From positions 1,302,001 to 1,366,000 of the forward strand of contig JAGFMI010000003.1 in the NCBI GenBank assembly GCA_021030905.1: a stretch of 64,000 bases of DNA. Direction: 5' to 3'. The stretch comes from Pyrenula massariospora (lineage: Eukaryota; Ascomycota; Eurotiomycetes; Pyrenulales; Pyrenulaceae). Below are positions 11,045 to 22,868 of the stretch, piece after piece. The position numbers and the translations under genes are program-made. The notes under the pieces were generated by a model. The model had not been told where the DNA came from, ran no database searches, and saw only the letters and a program-made list of their open reading frames with translations. The stretch's first letter is position 1. Each line of letters starts with the position of its first letter.

Positions 11045-12457
11045 CTACATCTTAGCCTTTTCCCTCCGCGGACCTCTCCAAACCATCGTCTTCAACCTCT
11101 CAACTTTCGCTTTCATCCTCGTCCTTACCTCCTGCTCCCCCATTCTGATTAATTCTTCAAACCCAACTTCTATCCTCCTCAAGTCTCCCAGTTCTACCCT
11201 CCCCGCCCAACATTCCCATCTCTCCGCATTCTCTCCCATCTCCCGACACGCCTCTCCCCACCTCTTCACACACTCTTGACTCTGCTTAATCCACGGCATG
11301 CCCACGCAAAACGAGTGAACCATCCCCTCATACTCCTCAAACTTCACCCCGACTCCCGCCCTCTTTACCTCTCTGACAAAATACTTGATCCCGTCCGCAT
11401 ACCTCTCCTGCCCACACGCCACCCACATCGGCGGCATCCCCCTCCAATCCGAACCAAGCGTCGGCTGGACCAAGGGATGCATCATCGCGCTCGCGTCGAC
11501 ATAGATCTCCGCGCGGGGGGGAGACGAGGGCCAGAGGTGATCGGCGGGGAAGTCGTCGTTGAACCACGGACCGCGTTCCGGCATCCAGTCGATCGCTTCG
11601 TTCTCGGAAGCGGCGGGCAATGCGGAGAGGACGTCCAGAGGGGGAGAGATGAAGGCACAGCCTTGGGGCATGGTTGAAAGTGGGATCCGATGGTTGAAGA
11701 TGTGGATAATGGGACTGGTGGGGAGAAAGTAGAGGAGAAATTGCAGGATGGCGAGGTGCAAGGTCGCGCCGCCTGATTCGCCGGTAAGGATGATAGAGGA
11801 GGGAGAGATGGGGGAGTGGAAGGCGGACGGAGGGGGGGCGATGAGGTAGAGGTAGCCGATAAGCGCGTCGAGGATGATGGTAGGGAGTGTGTTTTGCGGT
11901 GCCAGACGTGTCTGCATTGTGAAGACGCGAGATTTGCTGTATTTAGAGAGCTTTTGGGTTAAAGGTCGAGAGCCTGGTGGTCCGCTGCGCCTGTAGGGGT
12001 TGGCTGTTAGCTGATGTTTGTGCGAAGAAGGTGGAGTAAGAGTTACTCACATCCATCCATTGCCGGAAAGATAAAACAAGGTGAGAGAGGTATCGCATTC
12101 TTTTTGTATGTGATCGAACTTTTCCTCCTCGCTCAACCGGTCTGGATCTGTCGCACTCTTTCGGGAGGCAATCCATTCTCCGTGTAGAGGTACCGATGCG
12201 GTAGGATAGTCGAAGGTTTCGCTGCCATCGCTTCTACTCTGGAAAACCTCCCAAAGCTTCCCGCGCAGCTCATCACTCTCTATACCAGACACAGCTGGAA
12301 TTGTTATATTGCTCGCCCAAATCGGACCCTTAAAAGTTCTTGGCCGTGCAGCATGTTCCTGTAGTTGATGCACTGGGATATTCTTTGGAGCATTCCTGAA
12401 AGCTTCGCGAAACTTGTGGACGGCAGCTCTCTGAGCTTCAGCGGGATCCATTGTCAA
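11045..12457 (-). CDS. Alpha/beta hydrolase, hormone-sensitive-lipase-type esterase
   Basis: Two exons on minus, 12457-12051 and 11990-11045. The 60-nt intron (donor GTGAGT, acceptor CTACAG) is phase 2, giving 450 aa. The family shows as TRLAPQNTLPTIILDA, then the nucleophile elbow LTGESGGATLHLA, and a histidine in EYEGMVHSFCVG. In relatives the oxyanion loop reads HGGG/HGGA, but here the aligned segment is YLSGNGWM, so the histidine and one glycine are replaced. Activity may therefore be altered or lost. No signal peptide is seen, so it is probably intracellular. The C-terminal 60 residues are charged and helical. A start at 12451 (second ATG) is equally possible. Confidence 0.75.
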
Positions 12458-13189
12458 TCTTCAATACCACAGCTTCTCCTGACATCAATATCTAGGTCCG
12501 AACACGGCGTCATGTGACCTTCTTACTAGGCCTACCGCGTCTCGACTATGCTGCGTGTCTTCGAGCTATGAATGGCCTAGCTGGGGACCTGACAGAGACT
12601 AGCAAGACCCCTCATGGAAGAATCTGCTGATAAAGGTGCTTGCCTATTATTTGCAGTGTGCGTGCTATGCCGCTGTACTGCTGTCTGCCATAGTAGTGTT
12701 TGTAAAAGTTCTCTCAATTCTTGACGGCTTGTGGATCACGGAAGCCTATGTAGGCGACAACCCGCCGAAACCATACCTAAACTTTAATATGGTAGACGCT
12801 AAACTAATTGTAAGATTATAATTATATGGAGAGGTTATTACAGCTGTATTTATTTTACATGTAATTTTATATATAGCTAACATTCAAAGCTATAAGCCAG
12901 CTACTGAATTATTTAAGTACAGGGCCGTCTCTCTTTTGGCTGTAAATGGAGCCGCCACAGTTCTTCTCTGCGTCTCTCCATCATTATGAGGAAAATAACT
13001 TTCGCTTACATCTTGGACTCCTGACCTTTCGAAGGCGTACTCAGAAGGCGAAATTGGGCTTGAAGGATGCCATTAATGCCATTATACTCAGGCAGAAAGT
13101 CATCATCGGATACGACTCTAACATTGGAGCTGGGTGCTCATCCAAGATAAACGAAGCTTGATGCTTCCGGAGATTTCGTCTGTCCAGCT
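12458..13189. other. Intergenic with AT-rich core, no gene seen
   Basis: The stretch around 12790-12920 is clearly AT-rich compared with its flanks. Short frames at 12636-12821 and 12946-13161 have no recognisable motif. Nothing supports a gene. Confidence 0.5.
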
Positions 13190-14291
13190 TCACACTTCTT
13201 CACCCTTACGTTGGGCTGGGCCCTCATAGTCATTTGGAAATCTCGCGACCAGCTCTTGCATAGTCGTAATAAGTAACTCACGAAACTTTTCGCTATCCTT
13301 GAAAAGGATGGAGTCATGCAAGTCGGCGACTAAGGAGTACAGCAAGTTCCGATCATCGCAGTCCTCAACGGGTGGCGACGGAGGGAAATGCCGAAAATAC
13401 TGCTCCTTGTACGAACCCCGTAGCTTATATCGCTCCCCTCTCCACATGTGAAGCTCGTACTCATTGTGACCCCAGAACGCTGCGGCATCGAAAATGTACA
13501 ACTGTCCCGTAGTTGCGTGCGTCGCTACATTACCACTCCATAGATCGCCGTGAATGAGACAAGGGCGTAACGTTCGACCTTCCGTCTCTAATGGTCGCAG
13601 TAAACGTGGGCAAACCTTCTCGTAAATTGCAGGCAGCATCGAAGAGATCTCAGACGACCGTCCACGGACCTCTTCTTCGATCTCGAATGTATCTCTCAAA
13701 AGCTGCAAGAAAAATTTCTCCCAAGAAGAAGTCCAAGACGTATTCTGCCGCACGATGCCATTATATGTCGTGACTTGAAAGCCGAATTTGTTGTTAGGTG
13801 AATGTGTTATACTTTTTTTGTGCAATTCGGCGATTGCACCACTCAAGAGACTTTCGGACGGAAGACCGGCGTCATCGAAATTCACGTACTCGCAGAGGAA
13901 GAAGTGTGTATCGGAATTGCTCGCGTATGTACCACATCCGACGGGGCGAGGGACCACATGAGGAGAGACGGCGTGCAGAAGGGACATGGATTCAAATTCC
14001 CCTCGGACCATCTCTTTACCTAGATTGGTGAGGGTGAGCTTGAGGAAGTAGCTCTTTTGTTCGCCATTGCTCAAGCAGACGTCAACGCGGGCGGTTTTGC
14101 TCCAGTTGCTGACGCCGCTTCTTTCGGTCGAAGTAACAACGGAGCCTGCTGGCAGTACTAGGCGTCGGTCAGACCATTGTCTACACAAGCTTCGTGAAGT
14201 ACTCACGTTTCAACCAACTCTCATCATGCGCGATGTTTTCAAGCTTGGGTAGAGGTTGCCCAGTATTGCCCCACTCTGGCTGCACAGCCAT
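13190..14291 (-). CDS. Fructosamine-3-kinase family protein (ketosamine kinase-like)
   Basis: Two exons on minus, 14291-14207 and 14157-13190, with a 49-nt intron (donor GTGAGT, acceptor CCTAG), giving 350 aa. The fold is APH/choline-kinase-like. An N-lobe ends in a lysine strand (SYFLKLTLTNLGKEM), followed by the phosphotransfer loop LIHGDLWSGN and the metal site IFDAAAFWGHNEYEL, both typical of fructosamine kinases. These enzymes phosphorylate sugars attached to protein lysines and so start deglycation. The start ATG at 14291 opens with MAVQPEWGNTGQ; no targeting signal is seen, so a cytosolic protein is expected. The strong match at HGDLWSGN makes an aminoglycoside kinase less likely. Confidence 0.85.
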
Positions 14292-14352
14292 TGTCAGAGA
14301 AAGAAACGGTCGTCAAGAAGGGATGCGGAACGACTGAGCAGCGAGTGACTAT

Positions 14353-14623
14353 TCAGATCATATGACTTCTCAAGCTAGACAGACTTGAGATGGTGCTGAA
14401 GGTAGGAGACATTATGTCCGAGTCCTTCTCGTCGACCCAGACATGCAGCGAAGAGCTGTTCTTGGCAGGCGCAATCAATCTTATCTCTACATAACGAAAT
14501 TAGTGGTTTACGTTCTCTTGAAAACTGCACTTACAACATCAAGGTGTTCGCATTCGTATCTAGTCACAAGTTTGTAGATGTAGGATCAACTAAGACACGA
14601 AATGCGATTGCTTACCTCGCCAT
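14353..14623 (-). CDS. Possible 54-aa three-exon microgene
   Basis: Three tiny exons on minus: 14623-14616, 14559-14535 and 14484-14353. They are separated by 56- and 50-nt introns with good donors (GTAAGC, GTAAGT) and AG acceptors (CTAG and GAG). The joins keep phase and give 54 residues starting MARYECEHLDVIRLIAP and ending in a serine-rich tail. I do not recognise it. The second acceptor is a choice: using the AG two nt earlier gives an immediate stop. It ends only 61 nt before the start of the fructosamine-kinase-like gene on the same strand, so it could instead be an upstream exon or leader of that gene. Confidence 0.35.
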
Positions 14624-15624
14624 GGAGAGATCAGGCTTGGGGCAGGTAAAAATAAGCTAAATTCAGCGAGAAAGGTCGCAGGAGGCATTAGAAATGATTG
14701 GCGGACTCCAGCAGTTCGGCAAACAGATGGAGTAATCTTTCCAGCTTCTCTAAACGTGCGTATATTCATCTTGGGAGAAAAGGACCCTTGTCCATCTTAC
14801 AAAATTGAAGATGGTGAAATGAAAGAATATTCTAATGCCACCAACGGCTGTAACCAGGTCCTCCAAAATACGGGCAAGTACGGCGGATCTAAGCCAGATG
14901 CTAATACCGCACAGCCCCAACACCCCCGAACTCCTCGATGCCTCAAACAGGCTTAGCGAAAGCAGTTACCGGCAACTCTTGTGTACTCTGACGGCGATGC
15001 ACGCCACCGCCTTCGCTGGTCCTTACTTGACCTCCTTGTCGTGCTGCCACCCGGGGGAGATCCCCGCCCATACCACATTCCCCACGCACCCCGCGTGTTG
15101 GCAGGCTTTCTCCGCATTTCCACAAAATCTCCTTGGATTCCCCAGACAACATCCCTAACGGCTATGCGCTACCCAGACTGTGCAAATTCAGTGGGTCGTT
15201 GGTGATACGCTTCAAGCATTCTCCTTAGTCCCTCTCGCGTCTGCATTAAACCTCGGTAAGTGGTCGTATTTTTCGCGTGTCTTTCAGATGTTCCTGAAGA
15301 TCGCTGTCCCTGCTTCCTACAATGGAATCCCATTCTCTTTTCAGCATATGATCCGGATGAGGATGTGCGATGTTGCAGTCATTGGCCCCTGTGTGCCTAA
15401 TTATAATGCCAGACGGTCGAAAGATGCCGGTCACGAGACAAAGATGAACTGTGCGGTATCAAGCAAGCTTTGTCCTAATAGCTACATACGTCCGAGGTGG
15501 TGCGGCGAGTAGAAAGATATGTCCCTAGGTGAAGGCATATAATAGCAATAAACATGGAAGCACGGTTGAACTGTTCACTCCTCTGGGCTAAAGAGCATCC
15601 AAATCTCTGTCGTATCTTGGACTT
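14624..15624. other. Intergenic, no gene seen
   Basis: About 1 kb upstream of the carboxylesterase. Several short frames overlap between 14756 and 15512 on both strands but none shows motifs or consistent splicing. Contains the esterase promoter. Confidence 0.5.
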
Positions 15625-17990
15625 ATGGCCGCCGCTACTACGACCCTTTTCTGGCTGTTGACAGTACTGCTCGCTCCATTGATACAAGCAACGCCTCTCC
15701 CGGAGTTGGGTGTCAAGTTCAACAAGCGAGCATCAGCTTTGCCAACACTAACGCTCTCAGATGCTACATACCAAGCCTCGTCTTACGACTTAGAAGCAGA
15801 TGTAAGTGGGCTCCCATATATTACTTTGTCATTCCTTAAATGACACTGCTAAGCGATGTATAGATCTACAAATGGGAGAACATTCGATTTGCTGCACCGC
15901 CCGTTGGCGATCTGAGGTGGGCAAAGCCAGCTCCTCCCATCGCCAATTCCACTCTTCAAGATGGCAGCTATGGCAATGCCTGTGTGCAAGCTCCGATCGA
16001 AGGTCTCAATATTGTTGGAGAGCTCTCAGACACGCCATTCGGGAACGCCGTAGACGACTTCCTTACCCAGATCGAGAACCCGGTTCTTTCGGGCGGTGCT
16101 GAGGACTGCCTTTTCCTGGATCTCTATGTTCCAGGAAAGGCTGTGCGGTCTCCAAACGCGACTTCTTTGCCTGTCATTCACTGGTTGTACGTAATTGCAT
16201 TTCATAAGTCAAAAAAGGCATATCGTAGTTCCGTGCATAAGCCGTCTCGTGCCTCTCAGAATTCTTTCTTTCGCATATCATCTTTCTACTAGCTCGATTC
16301 TTCTTTGTTTATACATTCAAGACGATCTTGAAGCTAATCTCAATCTAAGCTATGGAGGCGGTTATGTCCTAGGTACAAAGCCCCCACTTACTAATAACAG
16401 GAAAACCTTGCTGATTCCAATCTATTTGAAGGCGATAAACAACAGCTCACCCCAACATTACCTTTATACGATGGCACTGGCCTAATCCAAGAATCCTCCA
16501 ACAACCTCATCTTCGTCGCCTCAAATTACCGCCTCGGCGCATTCGGCTTCCTCGCCGGCACCACAATGGAAGAGCAAGGTAGATTCACCTCCCCCAAACC
16601 CCCATCCCTATCCCCAAACCATAATCCTCAACCAACCACTTCCCTCCAGGCCTCCCCAACGCCGGCCTCTGGGACCAACGCGCCGCCCTAACCTGGACAA
16701 AGTCCAACATCCACCTCCTCGGCGGCGACCCCACCTCCATCACCGCCATGGGCGAATCCGCCGGCGCCGGCTCCATCTTCCACCACCTCACCGGCGCCGG
16801 CGGCACCCTCGACCCCATCTTCCGCCGCGCCATCATGCTCAGCCCCGCCTTCGAGCCCCTCTGGGACCGCCGCGGCACACTGCAGTCCACCTTTGAAAAC
16901 TTTGCGGCGCTGGCCGGGTGCAGTGGACAGGGTGTGGACTGTCTGAGGGCCGCAGACTCGGGGACGCTGATAGCGGCGAACAAGGCGCTGAACCAGGCCG
17001 CGACGCCAGGGACGTTTGTGGTGGGGCCATCGGCGGATGGAAAGTTCGTCAGGCAGGTGCCGCAGTTGGAGTATGCGTCGGGGCATTTTTGGGAGGGGGT
17101 GGATGGGGTGATTGTGACGCATACGGCGGATGAGGCGACGTTGTTTGTCAATGGGGATATCAAGACGGATGCGGATTTCCATTCTTTCTTAACCAAGATT
17201 TTTCCGAATGTACGTTGATCCCCTTTCCCCGGTCCAGAAGTGTCATCCTCGGCGAGGTTTGACATTGATTTCTCATCGGAATCCAGTACACCCAAACCGA
17301 CGGCCTCCAAACAATCGCCGAGCTTCAATACCCCAACATAACCGACCACACAAACACCTCCTACCACGTCCCCAACCCGCAGGGCCCCTTCACCGACCAA
17401 GGGGACCGCGTCCGCGCCTTCATCCGCGATTCCTCCTGTAACCCTCTCCACTCCTCCCCTTTCCAAACCGCACCGACTAACACCCCCCACCCCCAGTCAC
17501 ATGCAACGTCCGCCTCGCCACGCAGGCCTACACGGGCAAAGCCTACACCCTCCAATACTCCCTCACCCCGGCCTGGCACGGCACCGACATCCTCCCCACC
17601 TTCCTCACCTTCGACGCCCTCGACAGCACCCTCAGCACCCTCCTCCTCGCCGCCCTCCCCCTCTTCGCCGCCTTCTCCCAGACCTACAAGTCCTACCTCA
17701 CCTCCTTCGCCCGGACCGGCAACCCAAACACCTACGCGCGGTTCGCCAATGTGCCGCCCGCGGTGGCGTGGCCGCTGGCGGATGCGTCAGGGGAGGAGGT
17801 GAGGGGGGTGGTGGATGCCGGGGATGGGGGGTATAGGGTGGTGAGTGATGGAGAGGATAGCGGGTCGACGTGTGGGTTTTGGGTGGAGTGGATTGCGGCG
17901 GCGACGGAGGAGGGGGGGTATAGTCCGCCGGATGGGGTGGTGGGGCAGAGTTTGATTGGGGTTAGTGGGGATCCGAGTCGGAATTTTTAG
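15625..17990 (+). CDS. Secreted carboxylesterase/type-B lipase; frame problem near exon 3-4
   Basis: A signal peptide starts at 15625 (MAAATTTLFWLLTVLLAPL, then a small-residue cleavage site). Exons I can place: 15625-15801, 15864-16186, 16350 onward, 16401-16578, 16650-17209, 17287-17437 and 17497-17990. Signatures are the oxyanion segment HWFYGGGYVLG, NYRLGAFGFLAG, the nucleophile AMGESAGAGS, and WHGTDILPTF with the catalytic histidine. Oddity: between the GGGYVLG exon and the next (16366-16400) no normal intron keeps the frame. A GT-AG intron there would be 35 nt or shift phase, although a branch-like CTAAT and AACAG are present. So either an unusually short intron, a one-base sequence error or early pseudogenisation. 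The 163-nt intron 16187-16349 is long for this window. Expected role: hydrolysis of external esters or lipids. Confidence 0.75.
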
Positions 17991-18152
17991 GGGCGTTGAA
18001 GGGGGAATGGGTCGGTGTGCTAGGAAAGGGGGGTCGTGGATTAGCGGTGGATACGTAGGGGTTGAATAGGATGGGGTTGTTTTGACATCGTTCTTCTAGG
18101 GTTGAATCTGAGAGAGCTTGCAACAGAGATGATGAACCGAGATGTCCCGCAA

Positions 18153-19991
18153 TCATCGTATCTTTATCGTAACCGTAGGCTGCTCGGGCGAGAGCGAAGG
18201 ACATGTTCTTAATGGCCTTTCCTCATCCTGCCACAGCATATAAGCATCGCCAACAACCGTGAATGTATGCTCCTCCGCTGCAACTGGCCGTAGCACCATC
18301 GGTCCGTTGGCTCCGGAAAGGACAAAGATCTGATCGGCAATGGTGGCATCGGCATGAACCCACCCTAACAAGCCATACGCTGTCATAACCGATCGGAGGC
18401 CCACAGAAATCTTTCTCTGATCCTCTGGTAGATCCAAAATACGCCTGAATCCCACATTTTCGGCGGGTCCGTCGATATCGTTGTAATGCATCTCCCGTTC
18501 AACTAAAGAGATAGGGATCAAATCATCGTCATCTGACCAGCAACATATACACCAGACGGTGCTGGGCCGGGGCAACTGTTGACGTGATCCTTCAAATCCA
18601 TACGCCGCTGCCAGGCCTTGGATTTCTTTTATGGCAGCCCGGGTTTGGGTAAATGGGGAGGCTATGTATTGTCCATTTTCAAGTTCGGAAGGCATGAGTT
18701 GATCCTTGTGGTATCGTTCGTATGTGGGAGAAAACTTGTGGCTGCTCTTGTTCCAACAATTCATAATTGCTTTCATATCGTGAGGAGAGTTTTTTACAAT
18801 GGTGTCAATGTAAAGACCGGTGGTTTGCAAGACCATACCTGCTTCTAAGAATCGAGGAATGCTTGGTCGGTATTCTAGATGAGGCGGTAGATTGTTCCCA
18901 AGTTTAGTGACATTCCTGTCTGGGTAGTATTTCTCAATCTCCCTGAAAATTGTTTTGTTCGTTTGACTTTCTACATGTTCGCATAACCATGAAAATGCCC
19001 AAGAAGGGAGGTTTTCGGAATGAGATGTTGTTTCGTGACATGGACATTGATTATACCTCCCGAAACAGATCCAATCCATACAACCAGTGTGTTCGAGAAG
19101 AATTTCAGTCATTATCATCGATATCTTGGATATAGAAAGTGAATAATCCGGAAGACCTTTGAGGTCTGTGCCGTCAGTGATAAGACCAAGTAAAGCGAAC
19201 AACTTATCACGAATGTCGGTGGCTAAAGCAGCAGATGATCCGAACAGACTTGGGAACAGGCTAATCTGTTGACCAAGGCGGTCACGATGTCGCAAGTCGG
19301 CGATGTTAGCCGCTGAGCGAAGGAACGGCGAATTCAGGTACTGTGAGTTCCCGAGCCATGGTTCTAGTAATTCCCAAGAAAAGGAGAAATTCCCACAGTG
19401 CACGACCACGGACTGGGCCACAGCGATTTCTTGTATAATCCAGACTCTTCGCCAATAGGGCCGGCAGAGAAGCTCTCCTACCGCAGCTGCATTCACGCTC
19501 GACGGCTGAGAACCCTTCGAGGACATGATCTCATCGATGGCTCTTTGCGTCCTGCTATTGCTAGGACCGATCCATGCAGCAACTTCCTGAGCACTACTAT
19601 AGATTCGCCGCATTAGTTGTACTTGGGCCGTCCTTTCCAAAGTATTGGTTTGATCAATGCATATTGCATCCACAAACAGGCGCTGATAGCCTTTAGCTCT
19701 CAGATAGCGAAGAGCAGTCTCGAGATTTGGCGTCACTTGTAGGCTACCTTCGTTAATAACAGTGAGACTTGTCCCATCTCTAGCACCCCAGCAGTACGAA
19801 AGAGCGGTATAATCAGGCACTTCGTCAAATGAGAAAGTTTCTAAATCGCAATGAATGAGTCCATCGCCAGAATCTGTGTGCAAATTGATTAGTCGGAATT
19901 GAGGCGGTTCCCGCTCTAGGGCATTGTATTTCAGAGGGAGAAGATCTTTCCCAACAATCTTGAGGTCTTTCTCAGCCATCTTGAGGAGCAA
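18153..19991 (-). CDS. HET-domain protein 1
   Basis: Single exon, 612 aa. The N-terminal HET (heterokaryon incompatibility, PF06985) domain spans about residues 58-205. Its marks are YTALSYCWG, a core reading RLFVDAICIDQTN, AAWIGPSNS and RPYWRRVWIIQE. Such proteins act in non-self recognition and programmed cell death after cell fusion. The C-terminal two-thirds has no recognised domain and no WD or NACHT repeats. There are two nearby starts, 19991 and 19979 (MAEKDLK). The gene is convergent with the carboxylesterase, with 162 nt between the stops. No break is seen. Confidence 0.88.
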   Translation of the reverse strand: MLLKMAEKDLKIVGKDLLPLKYNALEREPPQFRLINLHTDSGDGLIHCDLETFSFDEVPDYTALSYCWGARDGTSLTVINEGSLQVTPNLETALRYLRAKGYQRLFVDAICIDQTNTLERTAQVQLMRRIYSSAQEVAAWIGPSNSRTQRAIDEIMSSKGSQPSSVNAAAVGELLCRPYWRRVWIIQEIAVAQSVVVHCGNFSFSWELLEPWLGNSQYLNSPFLRSAANIADLRHRDRLGQQISLFPSLFGSSAALATDIRDKLFALLGLITDGTDLKGLPDYSLSISKISMIMTEILLEHTGCMDWICFGRYNQCPCHETTSHSENLPSWAFSWLCEHVESQTNKTIFREIEKYYPDRNVTKLGNNLPPHLEYRPSIPRFLEAGMVLQTTGLYIDTIVKNSPHDMKAIMNCWNKSSHKFSPTYERYHKDQLMPSELENGQYIASPFTQTRAAIKEIQGLAAAYGFEGSRQQLPRPSTVWCICCWSDDDDLIPISLVEREMHYNDIDGPAENVGFRRILDLPEDQRKISVGLRSVMTAYGLLGWVHADATIADQIFVLSGANGPMVLRPVAAEEHTFTVVGDAYMLWQDEERPLRTCPSLSPEQPTVTIKIR

Positions 19992-22868
19992 CTTCGTCTA
20001 AGGAGACTACTTTCATGGCAAAGTAAGATGCCAGCGAGAAACAGCGTGGGTTTCATGGTCGGCCTTTTGTTGCGCAAGGCTACCTCTGCCTCAGTTGCTT
20101 CGGCCCCAGGCTCCGCTGCATGAAGCAGCGAAACCCGGGCTCAGCCATCCAAGAGGAATTTAAGCTCGTTGAACAAGGCTACGTCGTGGAGACGCTGACA
20201 TGTGATCTGGGTCAAGATGCCCGTTAAACCTTTCCGTCAGGTCGTGGACCTGCGACTCATGTTGGTATTTTTACTGGTCCAAGATTTCGCGTTGGCTCAC
20301 CCGCTTTTAAGGGTTTGACCTTTGATCGATTGATTGACAGATTGATTGAAGTTTCTACACCGTTTCGGCTTCCCTTCTGGGCGCCATGCCGGGTAAAACT
20401 ATGCACTATGGGGTCCAAATCTTATCGCCAAATTTTGGCGTAGAGTTGAAAAGGTAGTAGAGGTGGGTGGGGGCTGTAACAATAGTTGTTTCGTATCCCT
20501 CGTATTCCTCCCTCCCTCTCCACGTTCTAGAATGAGGTTCTAAAAGAGGGATATCAGAACTAAGTATTGCACCAGGTTTGGATTCATCAATATTACTCTG
20601 CGCGGCTTGCACATTTGGTTGTTGGTTCAGCGACTCGTAGTCTGTAGATTGAATTGTTCTGCAGCTTTAGAGCAGACAGAATGCCTTCTAGAGAAAGTGT
20701 ATACATTTTGCCTAGCTCAGCGTAGACCAGAAGCTGAAAGCTCTAAAAGAATACGTAGAATAATGAATAATTGATGTGCGGTACAGCTATATGTGTCTGC
20801 AGACTCTGTAGAGCCTTAATATGTCTTTGATGTATTTGTATCTGTGATGAGGATCAGCCCACAGAGCAAACAAGAGGTGAGTATCCAAAAGGTTATAGTT
20901 TTAGTCAAAATAAACAAAATTGGCATTCAGCGAGCTCCAGTCATAATACGGCTTAGGTAAATGGGTCAAAATAGAGATAAAAATGAAGCTTGGAGTTCAA
21001 TAAATAGTTTAAAGCCAAATATCGATGATAGTTGTGCGTTCTGAATGTGCGATTTAAAAAAAAATGGATGACTACTCGTGAGTTGTTTTTCGAGGGTTTG
21101 ACGCGAAGGTCGCGCCGCGTTGTCCCTAGCGCTTGTCGTGTAAGCCGTACTCTTATCCTGTACTTGCTCTTCACTCGAAAGCTCCCCAGTTTCACACAAG
21201 TTGATATTGCATGGAACCTACTTGTCATCGCTTAAATTCATGTACTACCTGTAATAAGTTCCAGTTCGGCGGGTGAAATCGATATGCGTGGCACAGAGGG
21301 TAAATCCTATAGCAACAGGGCCAGTAGGATTAATGACGATTAGCTTCTATCGATTACCACATAGCCAACGTACACATTGTTCAGGTTTGCAGCTGATCAA
21401 GCTGTTGAAGTATGTAAGTGTTCACAATTCAAGGGCAGCAATTAAGTCATTGTGGAGTAATTAGACGCGACAGGGGTCAATTTTTTGTGATGCCGTCGTA
21501 TCAGAGACAATCCATGGACTATGACAGGATGTATAATTGCAAATCTGCACACAGAACTTGGCATGGCCTGGCAAGTCTCTGAGACGGTCTGTTGGCTCTA
21601 GTCATTATCTACGTTCCTTGGTTTCCGAAGATGCTCATGGTTTGTCGAGATGCCTCAGTCAATACCGGCCAAGCGGTGGCGAGACGGTTGTCTGCGATCC
21701 CAATCAATGGTCTGAGGGAACCGGAGCCCATCTTTGGTGGTGACTGAGAAAGCAAGCGCCCGTCCTTACACAATACTTCATCCTTCCCTACAAGTATATT
21801 TCCGTAACTTGTGAGCTCAACTGATAGCTTCCTCTGTGAAAGTCGGTGGCATGAATATCCCTATTACCGATGTCTTCAGTGCCTAGCTCTTGACGTTCCC
21901 CTACAGCCATGGTCTTAACCTTTTTTTTTCTCTTTCGGGTTATTTATGAGAAACAAAGAGTATCGATAGAGCTTAAGAAGATCACTGTAAAAGTATTGAA
22001 GGTAGGGCCACTTGCCTAGGCGTTCGCACGCAGGTTTGATTATGTTTTCCTCGCGAAGGCCGTTCTCTGAGAAGCCTAGGCTACATGTCTAGTACTTGGG
22101 GATTTCGCCAGACGGAGTCAAGTCAATGGATCAATCATGCATGAAGCTTAGATACCTTCTATAGCACCACTTGCCATTGAATGGTAATCTTGTCGGAATT
22201 TGATCATATTATGATGAGATAAGAGCATCCGCTTAAATCTCTTTGTTTCCTTTGTTTCAATCAGTGAAAACTAGCCCTACTATTCTTTTTCTCATCATGG
22301 CTAGGCGGGCAGTGACTATCTCGATTCTTCTATTCCGTTTACCAAGCCATTACGATTCAAGAACATGATTTTGGAGAGGGCCATCATAATCCTCCATAAA
22401 GTGGAGAATATCTTCCCTTCTGTAATTTGCCCAGTGTGTGCGAGTGTGTTCTGCTAAAACGTGCTACCTCTCTATAATACAGCATGGATATAAGGTTGAA
22501 ATTCTCGCCGTCACCACCACAGTAAAGCAACGAGGGTCCGAATCTGCGACGTCAAGAGGATTGCCAACGTGGATCTCTTTAGAGAGACCCTTCCATCTTT
22601 CTTCGCCCTCGTTATTACCTGAATGTGCCTGGCATGGAGACACAATTAACCGCCATGGTCCATGGGTAAACGTGGATTCTGGTTGAATATCCTCGTTCTA
22701 CGCCTTAAATATGCACACTAAATATGCTGACCAGAGAGCCTTGGATATTTTCGATATCGGCAAGCATTACAGTGCTAGGACTGCTTGAAAGAGAGTGCGC
22801 AAAGGTCAGTGGTCGGACGGTTTCAATACTAAGGTTTATATTTTTTGTCACTGCAAATTAATGAAATC
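19992..22868. other. Gene-poor region, no gene seen
   Basis: About 2.9 kb upstream of HET gene 1. AT-rich pieces around 20700-21060 and 21930-21990 (including a poly-T/C run near 21920) alternate with ordinary sequence. No frame shows a domain, signal peptide or splicing pattern I can support. Confidence 0.5.

Noticed and set aside
16585-17490. 301-codon frame antisense to the carboxylesterase
   Set aside because: Crosses two introns of the real gene and shows no domain; a GC-rich shadow.
9486-17990. Secondary-metabolite biosynthetic cluster
   Set aside because: No PKS, NRPS, terpene or DMAT backbone gene and no transcription factor or transporter in the interval.
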